In this document: in pieces, positions 35,093-43,461 of the stretch
How the letters are laid out: every line of letters begins with the position of its first letter
Position numbering within the stretch: position 1 is the first letter of the stretch
Source: DASZHJ01 sp963735465
GTDB taxonomy: Bacteria; Pseudomonadota; Alphaproteobacteria; ATCC43930; CGMCC-115725
Length of the DNA stretch: 64,000 nt
Assembly: GCA_963735465.1 (NCBI GenBank)
Contig: CAVTLA010000002.1
Span: 62,001 to 126,000, forward strand
Reading direction: 5' to 3'
Notes under the pieces: model-generated
Told to the model about the DNA's origin: nothing
Databases searched by the model: none
Seen by the model: the letters and a program-made list of their open reading frames with translations, nothing else
Translations under genes and position numbers: made by a program

Positions 35093-35899
35093 TCAAGGGC
35101 GCGCCGGAGTATGGGCCTTGAGAAACGGCAGCACGGCACTGTTGAATTCGCGCGCGGCGACCTGAGTGAAGGCATGCCCGCCCTGCGGGAAAATCTTGAC
35201 CTCGGCCCCTGGGATCAGGCGCGCGAGCTCCTCGGAGAAGTAAATCGGCGTCACTGCGTCGTCCTGGGCGCCCAGGATCAGCGCCGGCGTCTTGATTCGC
35301 CCGAGCTCGGCCGTGCGATCGAAGGCCAGGATCGCATCGATGCGGCTCGTGACAATTTCGGGCGTGGAAAAGGTGGAGAGGCTCTGTGCCTCGAGCTGGC
35401 GCAGCTTCTCATTGTTCTGGGCGATCCAGAACGGAGGATAAAGCAGCAGGGTCGAGCTCTGCAGATAGGCCGCCGGGCCGAGCCGGCCCAGGATCTCCTT
35501 GCGCAGTGTGAAGAGGCGGCGGAAATAGGCATCCGCTTTGGTCCAGCTGGCGGAGATCACGACACTGGCAAGGCGGGCGGAATGCTCGATCGCGAGAATT
35601 TGTGCGATGGCGCCGCCGGTCGAGTGGCCCACGATGTGGGCCTTCTTGATGCCGAGCGCATCCATCAATCCGATCACGTCGGCGGCGAGCCGCTCCACGG
35701 TGTACGAGATCGGACTGTGGTCGCTCTGGCCGACGCCGCGGTGATCGTGGACGATCACCTCGAACTCCTTGGCGAAGGCGGGGATCTGCTCGCGCCAGAA
35801 GGCCGCATAGCCGCTCAGGCCGGTGACGAAAACCACGGGGAATCCACCGCCATGCCGCTCGTAGTAGAGGCTGCAGTCGCCGATCGAGATGCGCGGCAT
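35093..35899 (-). CDS. Alpha/beta hydrolase
   Basis: 268 residues. Alpha/beta hydrolase fold with the oxyanion region FVTGLSGYAAFW, VHDHRGVGQSD, the nucleophile elbow GHSTGG, an aspartate in GAQDDAVTP and a histidine in QGGHAFTQ. Related sequences include RutD and 3-oxoadipate enol-lactonase, but the substrate cannot be assigned. The ATG at 35899 begins the conserved MPRISIGDCSLYYERHG; in-frame upstream codons add low-complexity arginine-rich sequence. Confidence 0.88.
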   Translation of the reverse strand: MPRISIGDCSLYYERHGGGFPVVFVTGLSGYAAFWREQIPAFAKEFEVIVHDHRGVGQSDHSPISYTVERLAADVIGLMDALGIKKAHIVGHSTGGAIAQILAIEHSARLASVVISASWTKADAYFRRLFTLRKEILGRLGPAAYLQSSTLLLYPPFWIAQNNEKLRQLEAQSLSTFSTPEIVTSRIDAILAFDRTAELGRIKTPALILGAQDDAVTPIYFSEELARLIPGAEVKIFPQGGHAFTQVAAREFNSAVLPFLKAHTPARP

Positions 35900-36218
35900 G
35901 GGCTGGGATCGTCTCCGGACACGGTGGAGACCGGTCGTTATCATCGTACCGCGGCGCCTGTCAAACACCGCCGCCGGACGGCTGCCATGCCGGCTCCGCA
36001 TCGGCCGCCACCGGTTGAAAATTCCAGGCTCAGCCCTAAATACTCGTCGAGTGGTCGTGCGGGATTCGGCAGTCGTGCGCATGAACCGCAGCCCGTGAGC
36101 AACTTGAGGCAACAAGACTCACTCTCCTCCGCTCTCTAGTGCAATGCGTTAGACAGTCGGATGAACTTGATTTAACCCGCGGCGTCTCGCGAACGTGTTA
36201 GGGAGTTCCAATTCCACC
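35900..36218. other. Intergenic region between divergent hydrolase and XRE regulator
   Basis: About 320 bp with lower GC toward the XRE gene. It should hold divergent promoters. A GGGAG ribosome binding site for the regulator is at about 36200. I see no other clear motif. Confidence 0.4.
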
Positions 36219-36593
36219 ATGACCCAGATGACGACGACCACCAGAGTGCAAGACATCGATCGCCACGTCGGCGCGCGCATCCGCGAATCCCGGATCATGC
36301 TGGGCCTGACGCAGCAGCAGCTCGCCGATCTCATTGGCGTGACCTATCAGCAGGCCCACAAATACGAGCGCGGCATCAATCGGGTGTCGGCCGGCCGGCT
36401 CTACCAGATCGCCCGTGCGCTGAGCGTGCCTGTTGGCAGCTTCTTCGAAGGGCTGGAGGAGCCGCAGAGCCGGGCGCATGGCTCACGCGAGCGCATGTGC
36501 TTGGAACTCGCCAAGAATTTCGCCCAGATCCCGAACGAGCGCTATCAGGAAGCCCTGAGCCAGCTCGCTCGCGCGCTCGCCACCGAGCACTGA
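36219..36593 (+). CDS. XRE family helix-turn-helix regulator
   Basis: 124 residues. HTH_3 domain: IRESRIMLGLTQQQLADLIG, then VTYQQAHKYERGINRVSAGRL and IARALSVPVGSFFEGLE. The YQQAHKYERG recognition region is typical of a group of alphaproteobacterial SinR/CtrA-era regulators. A 45-residue tail, rich in charged residues (LELAKNFAQIPNERYQEAL), follows. The target is unknown. It converges on a small exported-protein gene across a hairpin. Confidence 0.92.
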   Translation: MTQMTTTTRVQDIDRHVGARIRESRIMLGLTQQQLADLIGVTYQQAHKYERGINRVSAGRLYQIARALSVPVGSFFEGLEEPQSRAHGSRERMCLELAKNFAQIPNERYQEALSQLARALATEH

Positions 36594-36625
36594 GGTCGCG
36601 CCCAGCCAGGACGACACGGCGCTGG

Positions 36626-36655
36626 CCCTCCGCGTGCGGATACGCACCCGGAGGG
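36626..36655. terminator. Bidirectional hairpin between convergent genes
   Basis: A dyad CCCTCCG (36626-36632), GTGCG, a GATA loop, CGCAC and CGGAGGG (36649-36655): a 12-bp stem with one C/C mismatch. There is no T tract on either side, so it may act as an RNA 3' end stabiliser or a Rho-assisted terminator for either gene. Confidence 0.55.
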
Positions 36656-36698
36656 CGGTGCCACGGAATAGGCGCCGGCGGATGCGCCCGCGGCGTGC

Positions 36699-37055
36699 TC
36701 AGCCCTTGTGCAGCGTTACCTGACGGACCGTGCTGCAGGCGGCGGAGTTGTAGCTGCCCTTGAACTCGCTGCCGGTGAACATGCCCTCCAGCGGGATGTT
36801 CGCCATGAATCCATTGACCAGCTTCCCGTCGGCGCCCACGGTTCCCCGAATCTTGTAATTGAAACGGCCCGCCTCGTAGCTCCCTTCCAGCTTGCCGTCG
36901 GTGATGGTGGCCGAGATCGTGTTGGATGGACACCCGTTCTTGCCGCCGCTGGACGGCGATTCGCCCTTCCAGCTTCCATCGAACGGCCCGCCGGCAAAGG
37001 CGGCGCCCGACGCCAGGATCATCGTTCCCAGAAACGCTCCCAATCCGATCCGCAT
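36699..37055 (-). CDS. Small secreted protein
   Basis: 118 residues. A clear signal peptide, MRIGLGAFLGTMILASGAAFA, ends in an AFA-type cleavage site. The mature part, FDGSWKGESPS, CPSNTISATITDGKLEGSY, RGTVGADGKLVNGFM and KGSYNSAACSTV, is a short beta-rich domain with two cysteines. No family is recognised; similar small beta proteins occur in many alphaproteobacteria. The ATG at 37055 is chosen because it begins the signal peptide. Confidence 0.85.
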   Translation of the reverse strand: MRIGLGAFLGTMILASGAAFAGGPFDGSWKGESPSSGGKNGCPSNTISATITDGKLEGSYEAGRFNYKIRGTVGADGKLVNGFMANIPLEGMFTGSEFKGSYNSAACSTVRQVTLHKG

Positions 37056-37181
37056 TGGCTTCTCCCCGTTGCGCCGCGCAAAATCGCGCGGAGAGCGGGA
37101 GCATGAGGCAGGATGCGGATGGCTCGCAATGGTTGTATCTACGTCAACCACTCTACTTATTGTAGAATTACCGCCAGCACC

Positions 37182-37352
37182 TCAGAGGTCGGCGAGGCGC
37201 ACCCAGCCGCCCACCAGGACCGCGAGGATCAGCCCCAGGGTCACCGCCATGGGACCCATATTTCCCGCAATCAGCAGCCAAAGCCCGAGGACGAAAATAC
37301 CGACGGCGATGCCGCCGACGAGGGATGCGATCGAGCGCTTGAGGGTCGCCAT
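37182..37352 (-). CDS. Small two-helix membrane protein
   Basis: 56 residues, ATG at 37352. Two hydrophobic segments are visible: IASLVGGIAVGIFVLGLWLL and VTLGLILAVLVGGW. The N terminus is basic (MATLKRS). It starts 6 bp after the stop of the hydroxylase gene on the same strand and may be part of that operon. No family is recognised. Too short for most gene callers, but the amino-acid composition is strongly membrane-like. Confidence 0.6.
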   Translation of the reverse strand: MATLKRSIASLVGGIAVGIFVLGLWLLIAGNMGPMAVTLGLILAVLVGGWVRLADL

Positions 37353-37358
37353 CGCCGG

Positions 37359-38126
37359 TCAGGCCCGGACCCGGCCCGCCATGGGATCGTCGACGCCGGC
37401 CCGCACCCGCTCCAGGTTCCGCTTCACGAAGCGCTGATCGTAGCCGTTGAAGACGTGGCCGATAAGGCCGCGGTCGAGATCGCTGGTGCCGAACAGCCAG
37501 TCGGCAACGGGATAGGTCAGGTTCATGTTGCGCGCCATCATGATCGAGGGATTGTGATGGGCGATGTGATGGCGCCGGATCGTGTTCATGAAGGGGATGT
37601 GCCGGATCAGGCGATCGTCCTTCACGTGGCAGCCCCAGTGGAAGAGCTCGTAGTTCAGGTACATGAAGGTGGTGGTGCAGAGCAGCAGCCAGGCCGCGTT
37701 CGCGGACCAGATCGCGTTCACGACGGCCGCTCCCGCCGCCGACATGCAGATGAACACCACCAGGGCATAGGGCGGGAAGAAGGTGATGCGGAAGTCTTTC
37801 GTCGTGTCGATGGTGGGCTCGCCGTCGGTGAAGAACTGGTGATGCGCCAGGGTGTGGCGCTTGTAGATCCCCATGAAGCCCTTGATCGGGCGATGCATGA
37901 CGTAGCGGTGGATCCACCACTCGAAGACGTTGGCGAAGAGGAATGCCGCCGGCACGATCAGCCAGTCGAGAGCGCTCGGGCCCTGGATATGCGGGATGAA
38001 ATACCAGAGCGCGGCGAACCCGATCCCATAGATCAGGATCACGTGGCCGATGCCGCTGTACCACGGCGAGACCCGGCTGCGGTAATCCGCCCGGAAGGCC
38101 GCCTGCCGCTTCGTCATTCCCGTCAT
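37359..38126 (-). CDS. Sterol desaturase / fatty acid hydroxylase family protein
   Basis: 255 residues. An integral membrane di-iron hydroxylase: the histidine clusters HRYVMH, HTLAHHQF, FHWGCH and RRHHIAHH are all present between four hydrophobic segments. The substrate, a fatty acid, carotenoid or sterol-like lipid, cannot be fixed. The ATG at 38126 is preferred; a second ATG lies 9 bases on. A palindromic repeat is just upstream, and a longer open frame that runs into it is not credible. Confidence 0.9.
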   Translation of the reverse strand: MTGMTKRQAAFRADYRSRVSPWYSGIGHVILIYGIGFAALWYFIPHIQGPSALDWLIVPAAFLFANVFEWWIHRYVMHRPIKGFMGIYKRHTLAHHQFFTDGEPTIDTTKDFRITFFPPYALVVFICMSAAGAAVVNAIWSANAAWLLLCTTTFMYLNYELFHWGCHVKDDRLIRHIPFMNTIRRHHIAHHNPSIMMARNMNLTYPVADWLFGTSDLDRGLIGHVFNGYDQRFVKRNLERVRAGVDDPMAGRVRA

Positions 38127-38221
38127 CCCGGCGCTCCCTCGATGACCGTTTCCGCGCACTAATATATCAGCGATGTATTGGATGTCGAGTCCGCCCTCCC
38201 GGTGACACGGGATCAACCGAT

Positions 38222-38333
38222 GTGCGTCCTTCGACGCGCTCCCTTTGGTCGCTTGCTCGGGATGAGGCGCTTTTCCTTTTGCCATTCTCCGTGCCCCTCA
38301 TCCCGAGCAAGCGAAGCGCGTCGAAGGACGCAC
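38222..38333. repeat. Palindromic intergenic element, copy 3
   Basis: GTGCGTCCTTCGACGCGC at the left and GCGCGTCGAAGGACGCAC at the right form the outer stem. The inner pair is GCTTGCTCGGGATGAGG / CCTCATCCCGAGCAAGC. The paired change (A to G, T to C) relative to copy 1 keeps base pairing. It lies between the hydroxylase and the GntR gene. Confidence 0.9.
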
Positions 38334-38357
38334 GATGCCTCTACAGCGCGGCGCGCC

Positions 38358-39062
38358 TCAATCCAGCCCCACCGTCGCCCGGGCGAAATCCTCGATGTAA
38401 TCGATCAGGCGGTCGGCGGCGCGGCCGGCGGCCTCCGCCTCGCCGCGCGCGATCGCCCGCGCCGCCTCCGCATGGAGCCGCGCCGCGAGCGGCAGATCCG
38501 CCGCCTCTTTGTAGTGGAGGTACCAGAAGCGCCGGGAGAGGCCTTGCATCAGGGTCATGGCGCTGGCCGCGAATTCGTTGCGCGACGCCGACACCGAGAG
38601 CTCGTTGAATTCGCGGTCGAGACGCATGAAGGCGGTGTCGTCGTTGTCGGCCGCCGCCCGCTCCATGCCGTCGGCGATCTCCTCCAGGCGCCGGCGCTCC
38701 GATGCGTCGGCGCGCTTCGCCGCCCGGCTTGCCACCAGCCGCTCCACCTCCCGGCGCAGCTCCAGCAGGCGAAGCTGGGTCTTGATGTTGATCTCCGAGA
38801 CGATGATGCCGCGATGGGGAATGATGGTGACGAGGCGCTCGCGCGCCAGCCGCCACAGCGCCTCGCGGATCGGCGTGCGACCGATGCCGAGGCGCTGGCT
38901 CAGCGTCGCCTCGGACACCACGGTGCCGGGCGGAATTTTGAGGGTGACGATCTGCTCCTCGAGCTCACGATAGGCCAGAGCGGTCAGGCTCTCCCGGCTC
39001 TCGCCCATCCCGGATCGGGCGCGGCGGCGGCGCGGCGCGGGCTTCGGCGCGGTCCTAGCCAC
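38358..39062 (-). CDS. GntR family transcriptional regulator (FCD domain)
   Basis: 234 residues. Winged helix: AYRELEEQIVTLKIPPGTVV, then LSQRLGIGRTPIREALWRLAR. The C-terminal all-helical FCD domain includes LRREVERLVASRAAKR, the metal/ligand-binding DREFNELSVSASRN and HAEAARAIARGE. The GTG start at 39062 overlaps the DUF6166 gene stop by 8 bp, indicating one transcript; an internal ATG at 39008 is an alternative. The effector is unknown. Two candidate operator sites lie upstream of the pair. Confidence 0.92.
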   Translation of the reverse strand: MARTAPKPAPRRRRARSGMGESRESLTALAYRELEEQIVTLKIPPGTVVSEATLSQRLGIGRTPIREALWRLARERLVTIIPHRGIIVSEINIKTQLRLLELRREVERLVASRAAKRADASERRRLEEIADGMERAAADNDDTAFMRLDREFNELSVSASRNEFAASAMTLMQGLSRRFWYLHYKEAADLPLAARLHAEAARAIARGEAEAAGRAADRLIDYIEDFARATVGLD

Positions 39063-39348
39063 GGGCGAGCGCCTGATCGATATCGGCGGAGGTGAGCCGC
39101 CAGGCATTGTCGAGATGGGCCACTACGTCCCGCATGAAGCTCTCGTACCGCCGGAGAGCCTCCGCGTCGCTGCCGAGATGATCCGCCAGCAGCGCCAGCG
39201 CGAGCTGCGCCGGGCCCGGGCCCTCGAAGGTCCATTCGAAGCCGGTCCGCGACAGGCGCCTCAGGTCGTGGCGCGGCGGCAGCGGCTTGCCGTCCACGGT
39301 GACGCTGGAGCCATCGAGACTGCGGCCGCCCTCATAGACTTTCATCAC
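39055..39348 (-). CDS. DUF6166 family protein
   Basis: 97 residues. Recognised by MKVYEG at the start, VTVDGKPLPPRHDLR, GFEWTFEGPGPAQLALALLADHLG and the final WRLTSADIDQAL. This small uncharacterised family is found in bacteria and some phages. It overlaps the GntR gene start and begins with two adjacent ATG codons. The link to a regulator is suggestive, but no function is known. Confidence 0.8.
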   Translation of the reverse strand: MMKVYEGGRSLDGSSVTVDGKPLPPRHDLRRLSRTGFEWTFEGPGPAQLALALLADHLGSDAEALRRYESFMRDVVAHLDNAWRLTSADIDQALARG

Positions 39349-39415
39349 TGCTCCCCGGCGCCGCTGGCGGCGTGGTGCCGCACATCAGCACCGGCGCCCT
39401 CACCCTCTATACGGT

Positions 39416-39437
39416 GGTAATATACCGGTAATATGCC
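39416..39437. promoter_or_regulatory. Tandem candidate operator sites upstream of the DUF6166-GntR unit
   Basis: Two adjacent 11-bp copies: GGTAATATACC (39416-39426) and GGTAATATGCC (39427-39437). The first is a dyad GGTA-ATA-TACC, the form bound by FadR/FCD-type GntR regulators. They lie 68 bp upstream of the unit, which fits autoregulation. Binding is inferred. Confidence 0.55.
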
Positions 39438-39642
39438 AGGACACGCGAGCCGTCGAGCGACGGAGTTTGAATAAAGCACCCTCGCGCGCCCTTCCGGCAT
39501 CTGCTATAAAAATGCGTGCCTTTCCTTCGGTAGGGCTGTTGAATGCCCGGCTACATTAATCAACGCACAACTTAGCGTAGAACAAGCCCCGCGCATATTG
39601 CGCGATCCTAGGCATACGCTAAATCGATACTTGGACAAGTCC

Positions 39643-40440
39643 ATGACCGAGCTGACGGACATCACCCCCGAGGCGGAATTTTCTGCGTTATCACCAGGCG
39701 CTCCTTTTGCGGTGAGCGACCGGTCTGAGATACCCCTTCCGCTGGTGGCACGCCTGGTCGCGAAGCTCGTCGCCGGCCGCCCGACTCCCGCCAGCGAGAT
39801 CCCAGAGCTGGTGGCGATGGTGAGCGCGGCGATGGCGCAGATCCTGAATCCGGCACCGATCCCCGTCGTGATCGAGCGGGTCGCCACAGTGCCCGTCCGC
39901 CGCACACGCCCCCAGACCGGCCGCAAGCGGGGCCGCCCCCGCAAGGAAGTCGTGCCGGAGGTTCCCGAGGCACCGCCCCCGCCGCCAGTGCCGCGGCTGG
40001 TGCGACGTGCCGAGGCCGTCACCACAGCTCCCACGCCGGAGATCCTGGTGCTGGAGGTTCCCAGCGACGGCACCGTGCGCGGCGTCGTCCGCTGGTTCGA
40101 TCCGGCGCGGCAGACCGGCGGCCTGCGCCTCACCGGAGTTCCCGAGGACGTGCCTCTCGAGCCGCAGATCTTCGCCGCGACCGGCGTCACGCGCCTCTTC
40201 AAGGGCCAGGAGATCGAGGCCACGCTCAGCCGGACCGACGGACGGGTGCGGGTGACACGGCTGCGCATTCCCGGCGGCCCGGCGGCGCCCACCGTCTCCG
40301 GCCCGATCGCCGCCAGCAACGGCCGCCGGCCTCGCATGGTGATGGTGGAGAAGAAGCGCGACTCGATGCGGCGCGTCGCGGCGCGCAGCGAGGCCGAGCA
40401 TCTCCTCGGTACACCGGGAGCGACCAAGCCCTCCCGCTGA
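39643..40440 (+). CDS. MucR-like N-terminal region, AT-hook and cold-shock-like domain protein
   Basis: 265 residues. Residues about 30-70 (IPLPLVARLVAKLVAG, IPELVAMVSAAMAQIL) resemble the oligomerisation part of MucR/Ros, but no zinc finger follows. An AT-hook (GRKRGRPRKE) is next, then a proline-rich linker. A final domain, GTVRGVVRWFDPARQTGGLRL up to EIEATLSRTDGRVRVTRL, has the GxVxWF pattern of a cold-shock/OB fold. Together this suggests a nucleoid- or RNA-associated regulator. The ATG at 39643 is the first methionine of the MucR-like part. The spacer upstream is AT-rich. Confidence 0.8.
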   Translation: MTELTDITPEAEFSALSPGAPFAVSDRSEIPLPLVARLVAKLVAGRPTPASEIPELVAMVSAAMAQILNPAPIPVVIERVATVPVRRTRPQTGRKRGRPRKEVVPEVPEAPPPPPVPRLVRRAEAVTTAPTPEILVLEVPSDGTVRGVVRWFDPARQTGGLRLTGVPEDVPLEPQIFAATGVTRLFKGQEIEATLSRTDGRVRVTRLRIPGGPAAPTVSGPIAASNGRRPRMVMVEKKRDSMRRVAARSEAEHLLGTPGATKPSR

Positions 40441-40582
40441 TCCCGCCGCCGGCCGCGCTCGTCGCGGTCACCGGGGCGTGATAGCCAAGCCACCCGCGCC
40501 CGGCGTATGCTCGCCCGCACAGTGAGGCGATAAGTCCCTCGCTCCTCGCCTCCGAAACCGGCGCTTGCCAGAAGGAGGCACC

Positions 40583-41224
40583 ATGGCTGCTCCCATCGTC
40601 TACGGTCCGACCATCAGCACCTACGTGCGCACGGTGCGGCTGACGCTCGAGGAAAAACCGGCGTCCTACGAGCTCGTCGACGTCGCCATGATCCAGGGCG
40701 CGCACAGGGAGCCCGAGCACCTCGCGCGCTGTCCCTTCGGAAGAATCCCGGCGTTCTCCCACGACGGCTTCGATCTCTACGAGACGGACGCCATCGTGCG
40801 CTACATCAACCAGGCGATCCCCGGCCAGGACCTGCAGCCCGTCGAGGCGCAGCCCCGGGCGCGCATGAACCAGATCATCGGCATCGTCGAGTCCTACGCC
40901 TATCCCAACATGATCACCAAGGTGGTGATCCAACGCCTGGTCCACCCGATGCTGGGCCAGCCCGTGGACGAGGCGGTGATCAAGGACGGCCTCCCCACCG
41001 CTGACCTCTGCCTGAAGGAAATCGAGCGGCTGATGGGCAACGGCAAGCATCTGGCCGGCGATCGCATGACCCTCGCCGACCTCTTCCTGGCGCCGCTTTT
41101 CCACTACCTCGTGCTGACGCCGGAAGGCGAGGCGCTGCTGAAGCCCCGAGCCAAGCTGCGCGCGTGGTGGGACCTGATGAAGACCCGCAACAGCATGGTC
41201 AGCACCGAGCCGAAGTTCGGGTGA
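40583..41224 (+). CDS. Glutathione S-transferase family protein
   Basis: 213 residues. GST N-terminal domain: YGPTISTYVRTVRLTLEEK, CPFGRIPAF and the glutathione site YETDAIVRYINQ. The C-terminal domain has LAGDRMTLADLFLAPLFHYL. A strong AAGGAGG precedes the ATG at 40583. A serine/tyrosine near STYVR probably stabilises the thiolate. It is on its own, convergent with a hydrolase; substrate unknown. Confidence 0.92.
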   Translation: MAAPIVYGPTISTYVRTVRLTLEEKPASYELVDVAMIQGAHREPEHLARCPFGRIPAFSHDGFDLYETDAIVRYINQAIPGQDLQPVEAQPRARMNQIIGIVESYAYPNMITKVVIQRLVHPMLGQPVDEAVIKDGLPTADLCLKEIERLMGNGKHLAGDRMTLADLFLAPLFHYLVLTPEGEALLKPRAKLRAWWDLMKTRNSMVSTEPKFG

Positions 41225-41230
41225 AGCTGT

Positions 41231-42112
41231 CTACCTGGTCCCCAGGATCGTACCGGCCATGGCGCGGGGGTCGCGCTGCGGCCAGCGGCCGTGCTCGACC
41301 TGGTGGAAGAAATCGGCGATCGACTGGTTGAAGAGCGCGGGCTCCTCGAGATTGACCACATGGCCCGAATTGGGCACCACCACGAGCGCCGACGATGGGA
41401 TGACGCGCTTCAGATAAAGGCCGGGCTCCAGGCACGGCCAATCCTCATCGCCGGTGATGATCAGGGTCGGCAGCGTCATCTTTGAGAGCGGCTCCTGCAG
41501 CTCGTAGAGCGACGGGCGCATGCGCTGCACCCCCAACAGCGTCAGCGCCGATCCCGTCGTCGAATGCTCCGCCAGCTGGCGGGCGAATTCGGCGAAGCCG
41601 CGCGGGTCCTTGTTGAGGTACTGCACGCGTGTGGGCGCCATGGCGTAGATCGGCGCCACCTCCCCCATGCCTTTTTCCTTGAGGTGAGCTGCGGTCTTCT
41701 CGAACTCGGCCTGGAACTGCTGGCGCTTGTCGGGCTCGGCGCCGTAGCCGCAGCCAGCGACCACGATGGAGAGCGCCCGATCGGGATAATGCATGCCGAA
41801 ATGCAGCGTAGCGAAGCCGCCCATGGAGAGTCCGACCACATGCGCCTTGTCGATCTTGAGTCCGTCGAGCACGGCGCGGATGTCGTCCCGGGCGCGGTCC
41901 TGGGAGTAGCGCGACACATCCGCCGGCACGTCCGAGGGCGGATATCCCCGGGCGTTGTAGGCGATGCAGCGATAGCGGCGGGAGAAGAATCGCAGCTGCG
42001 GCTCGTAGCTGCGATGATCCCCGGCGAACTCGTGCACAAACACGATGGGCGTGCCGGAACCCACCTCCTCGTAGTAGAGCCGGACGCCGTCGTCGGCGGT
42101 GAGATGGGGCAT
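41231..42112 (-). CDS. Alpha/beta hydrolase
   Basis: 293 residues. FVHEFAGDHRSYEPQLRFFS, YNARGYPPSDVP, the nucleophile elbow GLSMGG, an aspartate in TGDEDWPC and a histidine in NSGHVVNLEEP make an alpha/beta hydrolase of the enol-lactonase/haloperoxidase type. It follows an SDR gene by 19 bp and may be the last gene of a unit that starts with soxB. Substrate unknown. Confidence 0.92.
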   Translation of the reverse strand: MPHLTADDGVRLYYEEVGSGTPIVFVHEFAGDHRSYEPQLRFFSRRYRCIAYNARGYPPSDVPADVSRYSQDRARDDIRAVLDGLKIDKAHVVGLSMGGFATLHFGMHYPDRALSIVVAGCGYGAEPDKRQQFQAEFEKTAAHLKEKGMGEVAPIYAMAPTRVQYLNKDPRGFAEFARQLAEHSTTGSALTLLGVQRMRPSLYELQEPLSKMTLPTLIITGDEDWPCLEPGLYLKRVIPSSALVVVPNSGHVVNLEEPALFNQSIADFFHQVEHGRWPQRDPRAMAGTILGTR

Positions 42113-42131
42113 GACTTCCTCCCGCTCTTAT

Positions 42132-42908
42132 TTAGCCGGACTTGTTCGCGAGGCCGCCGTCGATGGTGATGACGGTGCCGGTGGTGTAGGCGGAAAGATC
42201 CGAGGCCAGCAGCGCCACCATGGCGGCGATCTCCTCCGGCTTGCCGGCGCGACCGAAGGGCAGCGCCTTGTCGAGCTCGACCCAGCGCTCGGGATCGCCG
42301 AACTTGTCCTCCGCCGCCTTGCGCATGAGTGTCACGTGGCGGTCGGTGGCGATCGGACCGGGATTGATGCCGACGACGCGGACGCCGACGGCGGGGCTGG
42401 TGCCGCCGAGGGCGCGGGTGAAGGCCATCAGCGATGCATTTCCCGTCGAGCCCGCGATATAGCCGGCGTTCATCCGCTCGCCGGCGCCGCCGATCACGTT
42501 GATGATGACGCCGCGGCCGCGCCCTTTCATCAGGCGAAAATATTCGCGGGTGAGATTGATGTAGCCGAAAACCTTCAGATCCCAGGCGGTACGCCAGCGC
42601 GTCTCGTCGATCTCCTCGACGGAGCCGCCGGGAATGGCGCCGGCGTTGTTCACGAGCACGTCGATGTCGGAAAATTTCTTCGCCAGGGCCTGGGCCGCCT
42701 TGCCGTCGCTGAGATCGGCGGGCTCCACGGTGACGGCGACGTTGGATTCGGCGCGGATGCGATCCCGCGCCGCTTCCAGGTCCTTGGCCGTCCGCGACAC
42801 CAGAATGACGTCGCAGCCCTCTTGCGCCAGACAGCGGGCGGCGGCGTAGCCGATGCCCTTCGATGCCCCCGTCACCAGCACCTTGCGGCCCCTGAGCTTC
42901 AGATCCAT
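42132..42908 (-). CDS. SDR family oxidoreductase with an atypical active site
   Basis: 258 residues. The NAD(P)-binding VLVTGASKGIG and NNAG motifs are normal. The usual Tyr-x-x-x-Lys reads YIAGS (in NAGYIAGSTGNASL), so the lysine is missing, and the upstream catalytic serine is replaced (NVIGGAG). A subfamily with this pattern exists. The C terminus ITIDGGL is typical. The reaction may differ from classical SDRs. It lies 28 bp after soxG, as part of the sarcosine oxidase unit. Confidence 0.9.
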   Translation of the reverse strand: MDLKLRGRKVLVTGASKGIGYAAARCLAQEGCDVILVSRTAKDLEAARDRIRAESNVAVTVEPADLSDGKAAQALAKKFSDIDVLVNNAGAIPGGSVEEIDETRWRTAWDLKVFGYINLTREYFRLMKGRGRGVIINVIGGAGERMNAGYIAGSTGNASLMAFTRALGGTSPAVGVRVVGINPGPIATDRHVTLMRKAAEDKFGDPERWVELDKALPFGRAGKPEEIAAMVALLASDLSAYTTGTVITIDGGLANKSG

Positions 42909-42936
42909 CGCGGCACTCCCTTGGGTTTCCTGGTCC

Positions 42937-43461
42937 CTATGCGGGGTCGGTGAACTCTCGCATGGCGGCGGTGAGCCACGCCACGATATAGGGCGCGAAT
43001 GACCGGCGGACGTAAAGCCGGTAGCGCGGGGTCTCGTCGAGCTGCTGCAGCACCACCGGCACGCGCACAAGCGCGCTCTGGGCGCAGCTTCCGGTCCTGA
43101 AGACGCTGACGTGGAGATCGAGGCTCATGCCCTTCGCCAGCACCGTGCGCGCCTGTGGCCCCGCAAGCTCCAGCACCAGCCGTCCCGCCGAGACGTCGCA
43201 GAGGGAATGATGGAGATCGCCGAGGGCAGTCGCCAGTCGCGGCGCGACGTCCGACGCCGGCGCCACCACCAGCCACTGATCGGGACCAAGCCAGAGCAAG
43301 CTCGCGGCACCAGCGGACGCCACGGTGTTTGGCGCGCTCGGCGGTGCCGCGCCCAGCGCGCCCGCGACAGCGGCGATGAAGGCGGGATCGCCGGGATCGC
43401 CGCGCAGATCGAGGAGGACCAGGGCGGGGACGTCGGTGAGCGCCACTGCTGCGTCAGCCAT
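42937..43461 (-). CDS. soxG: Sarcosine oxidase gamma subunit
   Basis: 174 residues. LLWLGPDQWLVVAPASD, HHSLCDVSAGRLVLELAGP and RSFAPYIVAWL match SoxG, a GcvT-like subunit of the heterotetrameric enzyme. Its ATG at 43461 overlaps the soxA stop by 8 bp. An upstream in-frame ATG at 43482 is inside soxA. The subunit supports assembly with the alpha, beta and delta chains. Confidence 0.9.
   Translation of the reverse strand: MADAAVALTDVPALVLLDLRGDPGDPAFIAAVAGALGAAPPSAPNTVASAGAASLLWLGPDQWLVVAPASDVAPRLATALGDLHHSLCDVSAGRLVLELAGPQARTVLAKGMSLDLHVSVFRTGSCAQSALVRVPVVLQQLDETPRYRLYVRRSFAPYIVAWLTAAMREFTDPA

Noticed and set aside
34913..36139. A 408-codon plus-strand frame opposite the alpha/beta hydrolase
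   Set aside because: Its translation has no recognisable domain and it covers a clear hydrolase gene on the other strand.
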